Of a stretch of 25,770 nt of DNA, positions 1-8,651 are shown one piece after another. The notes under the pieces were generated by a model, which ran no database searches, was not told where the DNA came from, and saw nothing but the letters and a program-made list of their open reading frames with translations. The stretch is from Bacteroidales bacterium. GTDB lineage: Bacteria; Bacteroidota; Bacteroidia; Bacteroidales; UBA932. The first letter of the stretch is position 1, and the number at the start of each line of letters is the position of its first letter. A program made the position numbers and the translations under genes. The stretch is taken from positions 1 through 25,770 of the forward strand of contig JAILAO010000060.1 in NCBI GenBank assembly GCA_024681565.1. The letters are read 5' to 3'.

Positions 1-1
1 C

Positions 2-490
2 TATGATTTCAAGAATCATCGCTTGCTTGTGAATGCGCTTCAACTCCTCGGACAGCGGGATCCCGGGGTGCTTGCCGGAATCCGGCTTCATCTTACTCTG
101 ACAGAAGGGGAGGCCCCGGAACTTGCTGCCATCGTTCATGAGCATGGATTGGAAAGTAACGTCGAGTTCGAAGGGGCGTCTCCTTTTGAGATATTGTTGC
201 AAAAGTATGCCGCATGCTCGGGCCTTCTTTTCCCGAGTAAAATGGAAACCATTGGTCTGCCCTTGTTGGAAGCCGCTTCACTGGGACTCCCGATCATCGC
301 AGCGGATTTAGGCTATGCTCACGATGTTCTGGAGGGCTATGCGGGCGTGACGTTCCTGCCTTTGGACACTACGGACTCATGGGCAGACGCGATTTCTTCC
401 ATCGCATCCCAGCCTATGCAGCGATATCCGTATGATGTGACCCGCGAGAGCTCCTGGCCGGAGTTTTTCAGGATAGTTTCTGAAATGTAG
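2..490 (+). CDS. Glycosyltransferase, GT4-type, C-terminal part (5' end outside window)
   Basis: This is the C-terminal half of a retaining GT-B glycosyltransferase that probably adds a sugar to a lipid-linked repeat unit at the inner membrane. The frame is open from base 2 and reads YDFKNHRLLVNAL, the usual KNH-R-LL helix at the start of the second Rossmann domain, so the gene begins upstream. The TTG at 23 is therefore not the start. About residues 75-95 of the visible part give FPSKMETIGLPLLEAASLG, which contains the E-x7-E nucleotide-sugar motif of glycosyltransferase group 1. The stop TAG at 488 directly abuts a promoter-like -7 box for the next gene. The donor and acceptor cannot be read from the sequence. 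Family assignment is firm and specificity unknown. Confidence 0.9.
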   Translation, partial: YDFKNHRLLVNALQLLGQRDPGVLAGIRLHLTLTEGEAPELAAIVHEHGLESNVEFEGASPFEILLQKYAACSGLLFPSKMETIGLPLLEAASLGLPIIAADLGYAHDVLEGYAGVTFLPLDTTDSWADAISSIASQPMQRYPYDVTRESSWPEFFRIVSEM

Positions 491-498
491 TATCTTTG
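491..498 (+). promoter_or_regulatory. Bacteroidota -7 promoter box before capE
   Basis: TATCTTTG matches the Bacteroidota -7 consensus TAnnTTTG and lies 18 nt upstream of the capE ATG at 517. It begins at the base right after the stop of the preceding glycosyltransferase. No clear -33 TTG is seen at the usual spacing. It could give capE and the downstream genes a second, internal promoter. Confidence 0.5.
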
Positions 499-516
499 TA
501 AGTTTAAAATATCGAT

Positions 517-1566
517 ATGGGTTATTTTACTAATAAGACGCTGATGATTACCGGCGGGACCGGATCATTCGGCAATGCCGTGTTGAAGAGATTTCTAAGG
601 ACAGACATCGGCGAGATCCGGATTTTCTCCCGGGACGAAAAGAAGCAGGACGACATGCGTCACGAGTATCAGGCGAAGTACCCGGACGTGGCGCACAAGA
701 TCAAGTTCTACATCGGAGATGTCCGGAGCCTGGAGAGTTGCCGTTCGGCGATGCCGGGTACGGATTACATTTTCCATGCAGCCGCGTTGAAGCAGGTGCC
801 TAGCTGCGAGTTCTTCCCGATGGAGGCGGTGCGCACGAATGTGATCGGCACGGACAACGTGCTGACGGCGGCGATCGAGGCGGGTGTGAAGAGTGTGATC
901 TGCCTGTCGACGGACAAGGCGGCATACCCGATCAACGCGATGGGCATCACGAAGGCGATCGAGGAGAAGGTGGCGGTGGCGAAGTCCCGCCACGCCCGTG
1001 ATACGAAGATCTGCTGCACGCGCTACGGCAATGTGATGTGCAGCCGGGGGAGTGTGATTCCGTTGTGGATCGACCAGATCCGGACCGGGAATCCGATTAC
1101 GCTGACGGAGCCGACGATGACGCGTTTCATCATGTCGCTGGACGAGGCGGTGGACCTGGTGCTGTTCGCGTTCGAGCATGGCGAGAACGGAGACATCCTG
1201 GTACAGAAGGCACCGGCGTGCACGATCGGGACGCAGGCGGAGGCCGTGTGCGAGCTGTTCGGCGGGAAGAAGGAGGATATCAAGGTGATCGGGATCCGTC
1301 ACGGAGAGAAGATGTATGAGACGCTGCTGACGAAAGAGGAATGCGCCAAGGCCGTTGACATGGGCAATTTCTACCGGGTGCCGGCGGACAACCGGGACCT
1401 GAATTACGACAAATATTTCAAGGAGGGAGACACGAAACGGGTCACCATCGAGGAGTTCAACTCCAACAATACGCGCATCCTGGACGTGGCGGAGACGAAG
1501 ACGAAGATCGCCTCACTCGAGTATATCCAGAATGAATTGAACGGGATTCCCAACGTGGCGAAATAA
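517..1566 (+). CDS. capE: UDP-GlcNAc 4,6-dehydratase/5-epimerase (CapE/WbjB/FnlA family)
   Basis: This 349-residue cytosolic short-chain dehydrogenase matches the enzyme that starts UDP-N-acetyl-L-fucosamine synthesis from UDP-GlcNAc, by 4,6-dehydration and C5 epimerisation. The N-terminal NAD(P) motif TGGTGSFG is at residues 12-19. The substrate stretch STDKAAYPINAMGITK lies at 131-146, and its catalytic pair reads M142-x3-K146. Met in place of the usual SDR Tyr is the known hallmark of this inverting dehydratase family. Length is normal. The stop overlaps the capF start by one base (TAATG), so translation is probably coupled. The two following genes complete the same pathway, which separates it from PseB/FlaA1-type homologues. 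The gene is visibly more GC-rich than the downstream polymerase cassette. Confidence 0.93.
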   Translation: MGYFTNKTLMITGGTGSFGNAVLKRFLRTDIGEIRIFSRDEKKQDDMRHEYQAKYPDVAHKIKFYIGDVRSLESCRSAMPGTDYIFHAAALKQVPSCEFFPMEAVRTNVIGTDNVLTAAIEAGVKSVICLSTDKAAYPINAMGITKAIEEKVAVAKSRHARDTKICCTRYGNVMCSRGSVIPLWIDQIRTGNPITLTEPTMTRFIMSLDEAVDLVLFAFEHGENGDILVQKAPACTIGTQAEAVCELFGGKKEDIKVIGIRHGEKMYETLLTKEECAKAVDMGNFYRVPADNRDLNYDKYFKEGDTKRVTIEEFNSNNTRILDVAETKTKIASLEYIQNELNGIPNVAK

Positions 1567-2765
1567 TGAAAATTCTTGTGACGGGCGCCAAAGGCTTTGT
1601 CGGCCGTAATCTCTGCGCCCAGCTCAATAATATCAAGGACGGAAAAGCCCGCAACTATGGGATACAGGTTGATGCTGTTTATGAATATGACCTGGACAGT
1701 ACGCGGGAAGATCTTGACTTTTGGTGCCGGGAAGCCGGGTTTGTGTTCAACCTCGCCGGCGTAAACCGACCGAAGGACCAGACGGAGTTCATGGCGGGTA
1801 ATTTCGGCTTTGCCAGTACGCTGCTGGATACGCTCAGGGAGCAAGGAAATGCCTGTCCGGTGATGCTGAGCAGCAGTCAGCAGGCCTCTTTGACCGGCCG
1901 TTTCGGCAACAGCGAGTACGGCCGCAGCAAAAAGGCCGGGGAGGACCTGTTCCTGCAATATGGCGAGGAGACCGGCGCGAAAGTGCTGGTTTACCGTTTC
2001 CCGAACCTGTTTGGCAAATGGTGCCGTCCCAACTACAACAGCGCCGTCGCTACATTCTGCAATGCAGTTGCCAATGACCTGCCGTACACGGTCAATGATC
2101 CGTCGGTCGAACTGGAACTGCTCTACATCGATGATCTGGTGGACGAGATGATCGCTGCGCTGAAGGGTGATGAGCACCGCTGTGAGTTCGACGGTCTGGA
2201 TGTCATTCCGCGAGAAGGAGGCCGTTATTGCTATGTCCCGACCACCCACAGGGCGACATTGGGCGAGATCGTTGACTTGCTGCATCAGTTCGAGGCGCAG
2301 CGTACTACCCTGATTGTTCCGGAGATTCCGGCAGGAAGTTTTGCCAAGAAACTCTATAGCACATTCCTGAGCTATCTGCCGAAAGAAAAGGCGGCATTCC
2401 CGTTGAAGACCAACGTCGATCAGCGGGGGTCCTTTACCGAACTCGTCAAAACGCTCAACTGCGGTCAGTTCAGTGTGAACATCAGCAACCCCGGTATCAC
2501 GAAAGGACAGCATTGGCACAATACCAAGTGGGAGTTCTTCATCGTGGTGAGCGGCCGGGCCCTGATCCAGGAACGCAGGATCGGTACGGACGAAGTGCTG
2601 AACTTCGAGGTCTCCGGGGAAAACATCCAGGCGGTCCACATGCTTCCGGGTTATACCCACAATATCATCAACCTGTCCGATACGGAGCCGCTCGTGACCC
2701 TGATGTGGGCCAATGAACTCTTCGATCCGAATCGGCCGGATACATACTATGAACCTGTAGAATAA
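1566..2765 (+). CDS. capF: Bifunctional 4-keto reductase with C-terminal cupin (CapF/WbjC/FnlB family)
   Basis: This 399-residue enzyme fits the second step of UDP-L-FucNAc synthesis, in which the cupin domain epimerises at C3 and the N-terminal SDR domain reduces the C4 ketone. The SDR nucleotide motif TGAKGFVG is at 6-13 and the catalytic Y118-x3-K122 sits in YGRSKKAGED. The cupin domain spans about 280-399 and carries KGQHWHNTKWE, with H316 and H318 and a later H365 as candidate metal ligands. The SDR-plus-cupin fusion is diagnostic for CapF. The ATG shares its A with the capE stop, and capG follows after 5 nt. The order capE-capF-capG is the same as in Staphylococcus aureus type 5 capsule and as wbjBCD in Pseudomonas O11. 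The start is fixed by the overlap. Confidence 0.93.
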   Translation: MKILVTGAKGFVGRNLCAQLNNIKDGKARNYGIQVDAVYEYDLDSTREDLDFWCREAGFVFNLAGVNRPKDQTEFMAGNFGFASTLLDTLREQGNACPVMLSSSQQASLTGRFGNSEYGRSKKAGEDLFLQYGEETGAKVLVYRFPNLFGKWCRPNYNSAVATFCNAVANDLPYTVNDPSVELELLYIDDLVDEMIAALKGDEHRCEFDGLDVIPREGGRYCYVPTTHRATLGEIVDLLHQFEAQRTTLIVPEIPAGSFAKKLYSTFLSYLPKEKAAFPLKTNVDQRGSFTELVKTLNCGQFSVNISNPGITKGQHWHNTKWEFFIVVSGRALIQERRIGTDEVLNFEVSGENIQAVHMLPGYTHNIINLSDTEPLVTLMWANELFDPNRPDTYYEPVE

Positions 2766-2770
2766 CCGAT

Positions 2771-3931
2771 ATGGCATCCTTCAAGAACAACGGAAAACTC
2801 AAACTCCTGATCATCGTCGGTACGCGTCCGGAGATTATCCGCCTGGCGGCGGTCATCAACAAGTGCCGGCAGTATTTCGACTGTCTACTGGCCCACACGG
2901 GGCAGAATTATGACTACAATCTCAACGGGGTCTTCTTCAAAGATCTCAAACTAGCTGATCCGGATGTGTATATGGAAGCCGTCGGCCGGGACCTGGGTGA
3001 GACGATGGGCAATATCATCGCAAAAAGTTACCAGTTGATGGTAGAAGTGAAGCCGGATGCCGTGCTGGTGCTGGGTGATACGAATTCCTGCCTTTCCGTC
3101 ATCGGAGCGAAACGCCTGCACATCCCGATTTTCCACATGGAAGCGGGAAACCGCTGCAAGGACGAATGCCTGCCGGAAGAGACCAACCGCCGCATTGTGG
3201 ACATCATCTCTGATGTGAACATGGCTTATAGCGAGCATGCCCGCCGTTATCTGGCGGACTGCGGCTTGCCGAAGGAGCGGACCTATGTCACGGGCAGTCC
3301 GATGGCGGAGGTGCTGCACCAGAATCTGGCAGAGATCGAGGCCAGCGATATTCACAGGAGACTGGGCTTGGAGAAGGGGAAATACATCCTGCTTTCCGCC
3401 CATCGCGAAGAGAATATCGATACGGAAAAGAACTTCCTGTCTCTGTTCACGGCTATCAACAAGATGGCAGAGAAATACGATATGCCGATCCTGTACAGTT
3501 GCCATCCCCGCAGCCGCAAGCGTTTGGAAGCCAGCGGCTTCCAGTTGGACAAACGGGTCATACAGCACGAACCGCTCGGTTTTCATGATTATAACTGCCT
3601 GCAAATGAATGCTTTCGCTGTCGTTTCCGACAGCGGAACCCTTCCGGAGGAAAGCAGTTTCTTCACAAGCGTCGGACATCCCTTCCCGGCCGTATGCATC
3701 CGTACGAGTACGGAACGTCCGGAAGCCCTGGACAAAGCCTGCTTTTTTATCGCTGGCATTGATGCCGACAGCCTGCTTCAGGCCGTCGGAACTGCCGTTG
3801 CAATGAATGCCGCCGGAGACCACGGACTTCCTGTACCGGATTATGTGGATGAGAATGTATCCACGAAGGTCGTCAAGATCATCCAGTCCTACACCGGAAT
3901 CGTGAATAAGATGGTCTGGAGAAAATTCTAA
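2771..3931 (+). CDS. capG: UDP-N-acetyl-L-pneumosamine 2-epimerase (CapG/WbjD/FnlC family)
   Basis: This 386-residue GT-B-fold 2-epimerase is expected to perform the last step to UDP-N-acetyl-L-fucosamine. The sequence carries the UDP-GlcNAc 2-epimerase signatures: VGTRPEIIRLA (16-26), HTGQNYDYNLN (42-52), LGDTNS (101-106), HMEAGNRCKDE (122-132), SAHREENID (209-217) and SDSGTLPEESSFF near residues 287-299. By sequence alone it resembles WecB, the UDP-GlcNAc/ManNAc enzyme. I prefer CapG because it directly follows capE and capF in the canonical order. Spacing is 5 nt after capF and 18 nt before the next gene. Length is normal for the family and nothing looks broken. Confidence 0.88.
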   Translation: MASFKNNGKLKLLIIVGTRPEIIRLAAVINKCRQYFDCLLAHTGQNYDYNLNGVFFKDLKLADPDVYMEAVGRDLGETMGNIIAKSYQLMVEVKPDAVLVLGDTNSCLSVIGAKRLHIPIFHMEAGNRCKDECLPEETNRRIVDIISDVNMAYSEHARRYLADCGLPKERTYVTGSPMAEVLHQNLAEIEASDIHRRLGLEKGKYILLSAHREENIDTEKNFLSLFTAINKMAEKYDMPILYSCHPRSRKRLEASGFQLDKRVIQHEPLGFHDYNCLQMNAFAVVSDSGTLPEESSFFTSVGHPFPAVCIRTSTERPEALDKACFFIAGIDADSLLQAVGTAVAMNAAGDHGLPVPDYVDENVSTKVVKIIQSYTGIVNKMVWRKF

Positions 3932-3949
3932 CGCTTCAATTCCTTCCTG

Positions 3950-5092
3950 ATGTATTTCATTTTTATCGTTCTGGTCCTCTCTGCCTTTGCCTTCTACGAG
4001 TTGGGCAAGAACCGTTCGTGCAATGAAATCATCTATCTGTTCGTCCTGGTGGTGATGACGCTCCTTCTCTGTTTCCGTTATGGGCAGGGGACGGATTACA
4101 ATTCCTACCATTTACAGTTCCAGGAGGAAATCACGGCAGATGACAGTTATATACATCAGACCCTGAGCCATAGCGAATGGGGGTGGTACGTCCTGATGCT
4201 GACGACGAAGAAACTCGGGTTGCCCTTCGAGGCCCTGGTCGCTTTTGTGTCCATTGTAATGATCTTGTGCCTCTACAGGACACTGAAACTTTCTCCTTAT
4301 AAAATGACCAGTCTGCTGCTTTTCTTCCCGACATATTATATGACCTATTGTTTCTCCGCCTTGCGGCAGGGGCTGGCGGTCTGTATTTTCCTGGCTTTCG
4401 GGTTAAAACTGCTGCTGGAACGGAAATACTGGAAGTATTGTCTGCTGTCGATGGGACTTGGTCTTTTCCATTCAGCTTCTTTCATCCTGGTGTTTTTGCC
4501 TTTGGCCTTCAGGTTTAATGAGAAACAGTTGAACAGGCTTGTCCTCTTGGCTTTTCTAGGTGCCATCGTCTTGTCCCGGCTTCCTTTGGTCCAAGCGCTT
4601 TCCATCCTGGGAACACGTGTCGGGTATTTTGAGGAGGCAGAGTTTAGTATAGGAGCAATCATGATCCGGGCCATATTGTTCGTGATTATCTGGCGGCTTC
4701 ATCATCTGGGCTCGCCGAAAGACACGCTTCTTTACCGGGAAGAATGCGGACTCTATCAACTGTATTATGCAGGTTTTATCTTGTTCCTGTTCTTTTCCCC
4801 TTTCGGTATCATCTCCCAGCGGCTGACAGTGCCGATGAAAGCGCTGGAGATTATTTTGATTCCGTTGACGTTATATCGCAATCGGGAACTTTTGCTTAAC
4901 AAGAAGAAAACGCGGTTTTCCGAAATGGCGATTTATCTGATAGTCATTATTATGATGATGAATGTAGAGGGTACAAAAAATGTCAACGCTTACATTGAAC
5001 AGCAGGGATATCATAATGTCTCTGTGACCAATTATCCTTATATCAGCATTTTTGATGAGGATCGTATCAGACAGCATAGATACTTATTCTGA
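3950..5092 (+). CDS. EpsG/Wzy-like polysaccharide polymerase, multi-pass membrane protein
   Basis: This 380-residue inner-membrane protein has about ten hydrophobic segments, beginning with MYFIFIVLVLSAFAFY. The stretch CFRYGQGTDYNSY at residues 41-53 is the signature of the EpsG family (RYG-GTDY-Y), and FSALRQGLAVCIFLAF near residue 135 is also typical. EpsG-family proteins occupy the place of Wzy oligosaccharide-repeat polymerases in many Bacteroidota and Firmicutes loci, so the inferred role is joining lipid-linked repeat units on the periplasmic face. It is AT-richer than the capEFG genes, as is usual for polymerases, which are the most variable part of such loci. The next gene starts 5 nt downstream. 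The family call is good; the linkage formed is unknown. Confidence 0.82.
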   Translation: MYFIFIVLVLSAFAFYELGKNRSCNEIIYLFVLVVMTLLLCFRYGQGTDYNSYHLQFQEEITADDSYIHQTLSHSEWGWYVLMLTTKKLGLPFEALVAFVSIVMILCLYRTLKLSPYKMTSLLLFFPTYYMTYCFSALRQGLAVCIFLAFGLKLLLERKYWKYCLLSMGLGLFHSASFILVFLPLAFRFNEKQLNRLVLLAFLGAIVLSRLPLVQALSILGTRVGYFEEAEFSIGAIMIRAILFVIIWRLHHLGSPKDTLLYREECGLYQLYYAGFILFLFFSPFGIISQRLTVPMKALEIILIPLTLYRNRELLLNKKKTRFSEMAIYLIVIIMMMNVEGTKNVNAYIEQQGYHNVSVTNYPYISIFDEDRIRQHRYLF

Positions 5093-5097
5093 CGAGC

Positions 5098-6510
5098 ATG
5101 CCGTTCAACTCTTTTAGTTTCTGGCTTGTTTTTCCTTTTGTTTTCCTGATATTCTGGTGTATTCCTGTTCGGTTCCAGAAGATCAGGAAAGCGTGGCTCA
5201 TTGCTGTCAGTTATTTCTTGTACATGAATTGGAAACCGGCGTTCGCTCTGGTCCTGCTTTTTGTTACCGCTGTGACCTATTTCGGGGCGCGGTTGCTGGG
5301 ACAGGGGAAATACCGTAAAAGCATTTTGGGTTGGACATTTGGACTCCTTGCCCTCATGCCTCTTCTTGTTTTCAAGTATTACAATTTCTTGAATGATTCC
5401 CTTACGGATGTACTCTCCTGGCTCGGGCTTCATTTTTCCCTTCCGGGTTTGAACTATGCCATTCCGGTCGGACTGAGTTTTTTTACTTTCCAAGCTTTAG
5501 GGTACCTGCTTGAAGTATATCGTGGAGAGACGGAGCCGGAAAAGAACTGGTTTGATTATATGCTGTTCGTCTCTTTCTTCCCACAAATTGCATCAGGTCC
5601 GATCAGCAAGGCAAACGAACTGCTACCACAGATCAAACAGCCACGGGTTTTCGTTTTTTCGGAAGGAAAACAAGGATTGAAGTATCTCCTATGGGGCCTT
5701 TTTATCAAAGTCGTCATTGCAGACCGGATGGGAATGTTTGTGGATGTCGTATATGCTGATTACACTTCGTACAATGGTATGACTTGTTTCATGGCCAGTT
5801 TATTCTATACTGTCCAGATATATTGTGATTTCGCAGGATATTCCTTGATGGCCATCGGCGTAGCATCACTATTGGGGTTCAAATTGATCAACAATTTCCG
5901 GCGGCCGTACTTTGCTACAAGTATAACTGATTTCTGGAGACGCTGGCACATCTCTTTGACCCGTTGGCTTACCCAGAATATCTACATTCCCTTGGGAGGA
6001 AACCGTTGTAGCAGGATGCGTTGCTATTTCAACATCATGATTACTTTCCTGGTCAGTGGAGCCTGGCATGGAGCTGCTTGGAATTTTATTTTCTGGGGTG
6101 CCCTGCATGGAGGGATACAGATTGCGGAAAAGTCCTTGGGATTGGCCCGATATGAAGGGAACAGCATGCCGGTCAAAATACTTCGGATCATTGTTACCTT
6201 TATGCTGGTCAATCTGGCTTGGATTTTTTTCCGGATGCCGGATATGTCCGATGCGTTCGGGATGATCGGTAACTTCTTCTCCAAACCTGGAGGTCCAGAT
6301 TTCTCTTCTTACGGAGGGACGAACCTGCTTATCACTGTTTTGGCCCTGATAGTTTTGATTTTCAAAGAGATACGTGAAGAATTTTTCCCGAATAAACTCC
6401 TTTTTATTGATAAAAGACCAGTTCGGTGGATAGCGTATTTAATCCTGTTCTGCATGATTTTCTCCTTGGGGGTTTTGGACGGCGGTCAATTTATATATGT
6501 CGGTTTTTGA
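5098..6510 (+). CDS. MBOAT-family O-acyltransferase (AlgI/DltB-like)
   Basis: This 470-residue multi-pass membrane acyltransferase likely passes an acyl group, usually acetyl, across the membrane for modification of the exported glycan. Visible MBOAT features are FFPQIASGPISKANELLPQ (160-178), YCDFAGYSLMAIG (242-254), and RRWHISLTRWLTQNIYIPLGG (281-301). SGAWHGAAWNF (320-330) includes H324 as the expected catalytic histidine. Length matches AlgI. It begins 5 nt after the polymerase, and an SGNH-hydrolase-like gene follows after 3 nt. That pairing is known from alginate (AlgI with AlgJ/X) and teichoic acid (DltB with DltD) acylation. The substrate is probably the polysaccharide made by this locus, inferred from position only. 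Confidence 0.92.
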   Translation: MPFNSFSFWLVFPFVFLIFWCIPVRFQKIRKAWLIAVSYFLYMNWKPAFALVLLFVTAVTYFGARLLGQGKYRKSILGWTFGLLALMPLLVFKYYNFLNDSLTDVLSWLGLHFSLPGLNYAIPVGLSFFTFQALGYLLEVYRGETEPEKNWFDYMLFVSFFPQIASGPISKANELLPQIKQPRVFVFSEGKQGLKYLLWGLFIKVVIADRMGMFVDVVYADYTSYNGMTCFMASLFYTVQIYCDFAGYSLMAIGVASLLGFKLINNFRRPYFATSITDFWRRWHISLTRWLTQNIYIPLGGNRCSRMRCYFNIMITFLVSGAWHGAAWNFIFWGALHGGIQIAEKSLGLARYEGNSMPVKILRIIVTFMLVNLAWIFFRMPDMSDAFGMIGNFFSKPGGPDFSSYGGTNLLITVLALIVLIFKEIREEFFPNKLLFIDKRPVRWIAYLILFCMIFSLGVLDGGQFIYVGF

Positions 6511-6513
6511 GAG

Positions 6514-7434
6514 ATGAAGAAATTCTTGTTACGGGTTGTCGCTTTCCTGTTCTGTTCGCTGTTTCTCGACTTCGGAATCGGTTTGTGGGGGGATTATCTC
6601 CAAAATAATACGAAAGGTGGAGATGCCCTTAGGGTGAATGATCTGTTGAAGAAGGACCAATTCGATCTTCTCTTCCTTGGATCATCACGGACTCATCACC
6701 ACTACGATACTCCATTTATTTCGGACTCGTTGCATCTGAAAGCATATAATGCCGGATTTGACGGCAATGGTGTTATCATGGCATATTGTGTTCTGCAGCA
6801 GAACCTAAAGCGGTATCATCCGCGAATGGTCATTTTAGATGTTACACCGTATGTCGATATGTATACTAAAGGGAAGGAAGATTATGCCAGATATGTTTCC
6901 ATTCTCAAGCCTTATTATCGGGATCCTGCTATTGCCGAGGTTCTTCAGGACGTGGAACCGGCGGAGTGGTATAAAGCCCATTCCGGTATGATCAGATACA
7001 ATACATCCATCGTTCCGATGACTATCGGGTTGATTGCTGGAGGAGGAAAAGATCCTTATGGTTTCGTTTCAAAGAACAGCGTAATCGCCGGGGATCAACC
7101 GCGGGGAGACAAGTTTGGATATGAATGGGACGCCAAGAAATTCAAGTATGTCCGGAAAATTGTTCAGTTGGCCAAAGAAGAGAGTGTTCCTTTGATTATT
7201 GCTGTCTCTCCCGAATACAACTACCATTTTTATCAAGACATTGATTCGCTTAGGTTTTTATGTCGAGACTATTCCGTCCCTTTGTTGGATCATTATAGCG
7301 ATGAAGATTTTATTCAGCGCAAAGACTGGTTTGATGATCCTACGCATCTTAACGGTGATGGTGCCCGGGTATATTCCCGAAAAATTGTCAGCGAGATCAA
7401 GGCAACGTTTCCGTCTATTTTAAATTTTGAATAA
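6514..7434 (+). CDS. SGNH-hydrolase-like, membrane-anchored acyl transfer partner
   Basis: This 306-residue protein has one N-terminal hydrophobic segment (about 4-26) that should anchor it to the inner membrane with the rest in the periplasm. It shows the ends of an SGNH/GDSL esterase fold. FLGSSRTHHHY (54-64) matches block I with Ser57 or Ser58 as nucleophile, and WFDDPTHLNGDGARVYS (272-288) gives the D275-x2-H278 dyad of block V. Such proteins complete acyl transfer begun by an MBOAT protein, and the MBOAT gene ends 3 nt upstream. The gene is AT-rich compared with its flanks. I do not recognise a named orthologue. It could instead act as a glycan esterase, but the tight coupling to the MBOAT gene favours O-acylation. 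Confidence 0.75.
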   Translation: MKKFLLRVVAFLFCSLFLDFGIGLWGDYLQNNTKGGDALRVNDLLKKDQFDLLFLGSSRTHHHYDTPFISDSLHLKAYNAGFDGNGVIMAYCVLQQNLKRYHPRMVILDVTPYVDMYTKGKEDYARYVSILKPYYRDPAIAEVLQDVEPAEWYKAHSGMIRYNTSIVPMTIGLIAGGGKDPYGFVSKNSVIAGDQPRGDKFGYEWDAKKFKYVRKIVQLAKEESVPLIIAVSPEYNYHFYQDIDSLRFLCRDYSVPLLDHYSDEDFIQRKDWFDDPTHLNGDGARVYSRKIVSEIKATFPSILNFE

Positions 7435-7439
7435 AAGCA

Positions 7440-8651
7440 ATGCGAGTTTTGCTGGTTACCAATCATTTCCTCCCGGAGGAGTTCAAGTGCAATTCGATGG
7501 TTTTCGAGTTGCAGCGGCGGGGTCATGAGGTGACGGTCCTGACGGGGATCCCCGATTATCCGAAAGGGGAGTATTTCGACGGTTATGGGGTGTTCAGAAA
7601 GCGGGTTGAACGGATCAATGGCGTGAAGGTGATCCGTGCCTATATCTTCCCGCGGGGGAAGGCCGGCAAGATCCGTCTGGTCCTGAATTACGTTTCCATT
7701 ACGCTGTCGCAGGCGTTCGACGCTTTCTGGCTGGGACTGTTCAAACGTCTCGACCGGGTCCTGGTCTATGAGTCCTCTCCGGTGATGGTCGGTATCGCAG
7801 CCGGGATCGTGTCCCGGATGCAGCACATCCCCATGTTGTTCTGGTGCACGGATTTATGGCCTGAGAGCCTCTCTGCGGCAGGAGGGATCAGCAATCCGTC
7901 CATTATCGGGTATTTTACCCGCATGGTCCGGAAGATATACAGGAATTCCACCCGGATCCTGATCACTTCCGAAGGGTTCCGCCAGTCCATCGAGGAGAAA
8001 GGGGATTTTGCTGATAAAATCGTTTATTTCCCGCAATGGGCGGATGCGCCGGCCGAATCGTCCGGCATGGAGATTCCTGCTTTGCCGGAAGGTTTTAAAG
8101 TGATGTTCGCCGGTAATATCGGAGAAGCCCAGGACTTTGAACACATTCTTGAGGCGGCCAGGATCCTGAAGGATGAAGATATCCATTTCGTTATCCTCGG
8201 AGACGGACGGAAGCGGCCCTGGTCGGAAGAATTCGTCCGGGAACACGGACTCGGGGAAAAAGTCCATTTTCTCGGACGTTTCCCAGCTGCGACGATGCCA
8301 GCCTTTTTTGCCCAGGCAGATTTGCTGCTGGTCACGCTCAAGGACGAACTGATTTTTAATCTCACCCTCCCTGCCAAGGTACAATCCTATATGGCTGCCG
8401 GAAAGCCGATTGTGGCCATGATGAACGGTGAGGGACCCCGCGTGATCGCCCAGGCGGGCTGCGGGATGTCCGCTCCGGCCGGTGATGCGCGAGCGCTGTC
8501 AGATGTCATACTTCAGATGAAATCCATGGATGGCACGGAATTGGCTGCCATGGGGACCCGGGGACAGGCGTTCTGTGAGACACACTTCAAATTGGAGCGT
8601 TGCATCGATCACCTGGAACAATTAATGAAAACAGAAAACCAAACGATATGA
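7440..8651 (+). CDS. GT4 glycosyltransferase, WbuB-like (probable L-FucNAc transferase)
   Basis: This 403-residue GT-B retaining glycosyltransferase has an N-terminal acceptor domain from MRVLLVTNHFLPEEFKCNS onward. WCTDLWPESL lies at 135-144, the start of the second domain FAGNIGEAQDFEHIL at 223-237, and the donor-site stretch LPAKVQSYMAAGKPIVA at 310-326. The pattern matches the WbuB-like GT4 subfamily, members of which are found next to L-FucNAc synthesis genes in E. coli O26 and Pseudomonas O11 (WbjE). With capEFG upstream, L-FucNAc is the likely donor sugar; this is inference from context. The stop overlaps the next ATG in an ATGA (8648-8651), so it is coupled to the initiating transferase. 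The GC content returns to the level of capE. Confidence 0.85.
   Translation: MRVLLVTNHFLPEEFKCNSMVFELQRRGHEVTVLTGIPDYPKGEYFDGYGVFRKRVERINGVKVIRAYIFPRGKAGKIRLVLNYVSITLSQAFDAFWLGLFKRLDRVLVYESSPVMVGIAAGIVSRMQHIPMLFWCTDLWPESLSAAGGISNPSIIGYFTRMVRKIYRNSTRILITSEGFRQSIEEKGDFADKIVYFPQWADAPAESSGMEIPALPEGFKVMFAGNIGEAQDFEHILEAARILKDEDIHFVILGDGRKRPWSEEFVREHGLGEKVHFLGRFPAATMPAFFAQADLLLVTLKDELIFNLTLPAKVQSYMAAGKPIVAMMNGEGPRVIAQAGCGMSAPAGDARALSDVILQMKSMDGTELAAMGTRGQAFCETHFKLERCIDHLEQLMKTENQTI

Noticed and set aside
1404..2777. 457-residue open frame on the minus strand
   Set aside because: Antisense to capF, whose SDR and cupin motifs are clear.
2771..3931. Calling this gene wecB (UDP-GlcNAc to UDP-ManNAc)
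   Set aside because: The sequence alone allows it, but the capE-capF context argues for the L-FucNAc 2-epimerase, and no UDP-ManNAc dehydrogenase is nearby.
2951..4111. 386-residue open frame on the minus strand
   Set aside because: Antisense to capG and the polymerase start; it is His/Arg/Gln-rich without motifs.
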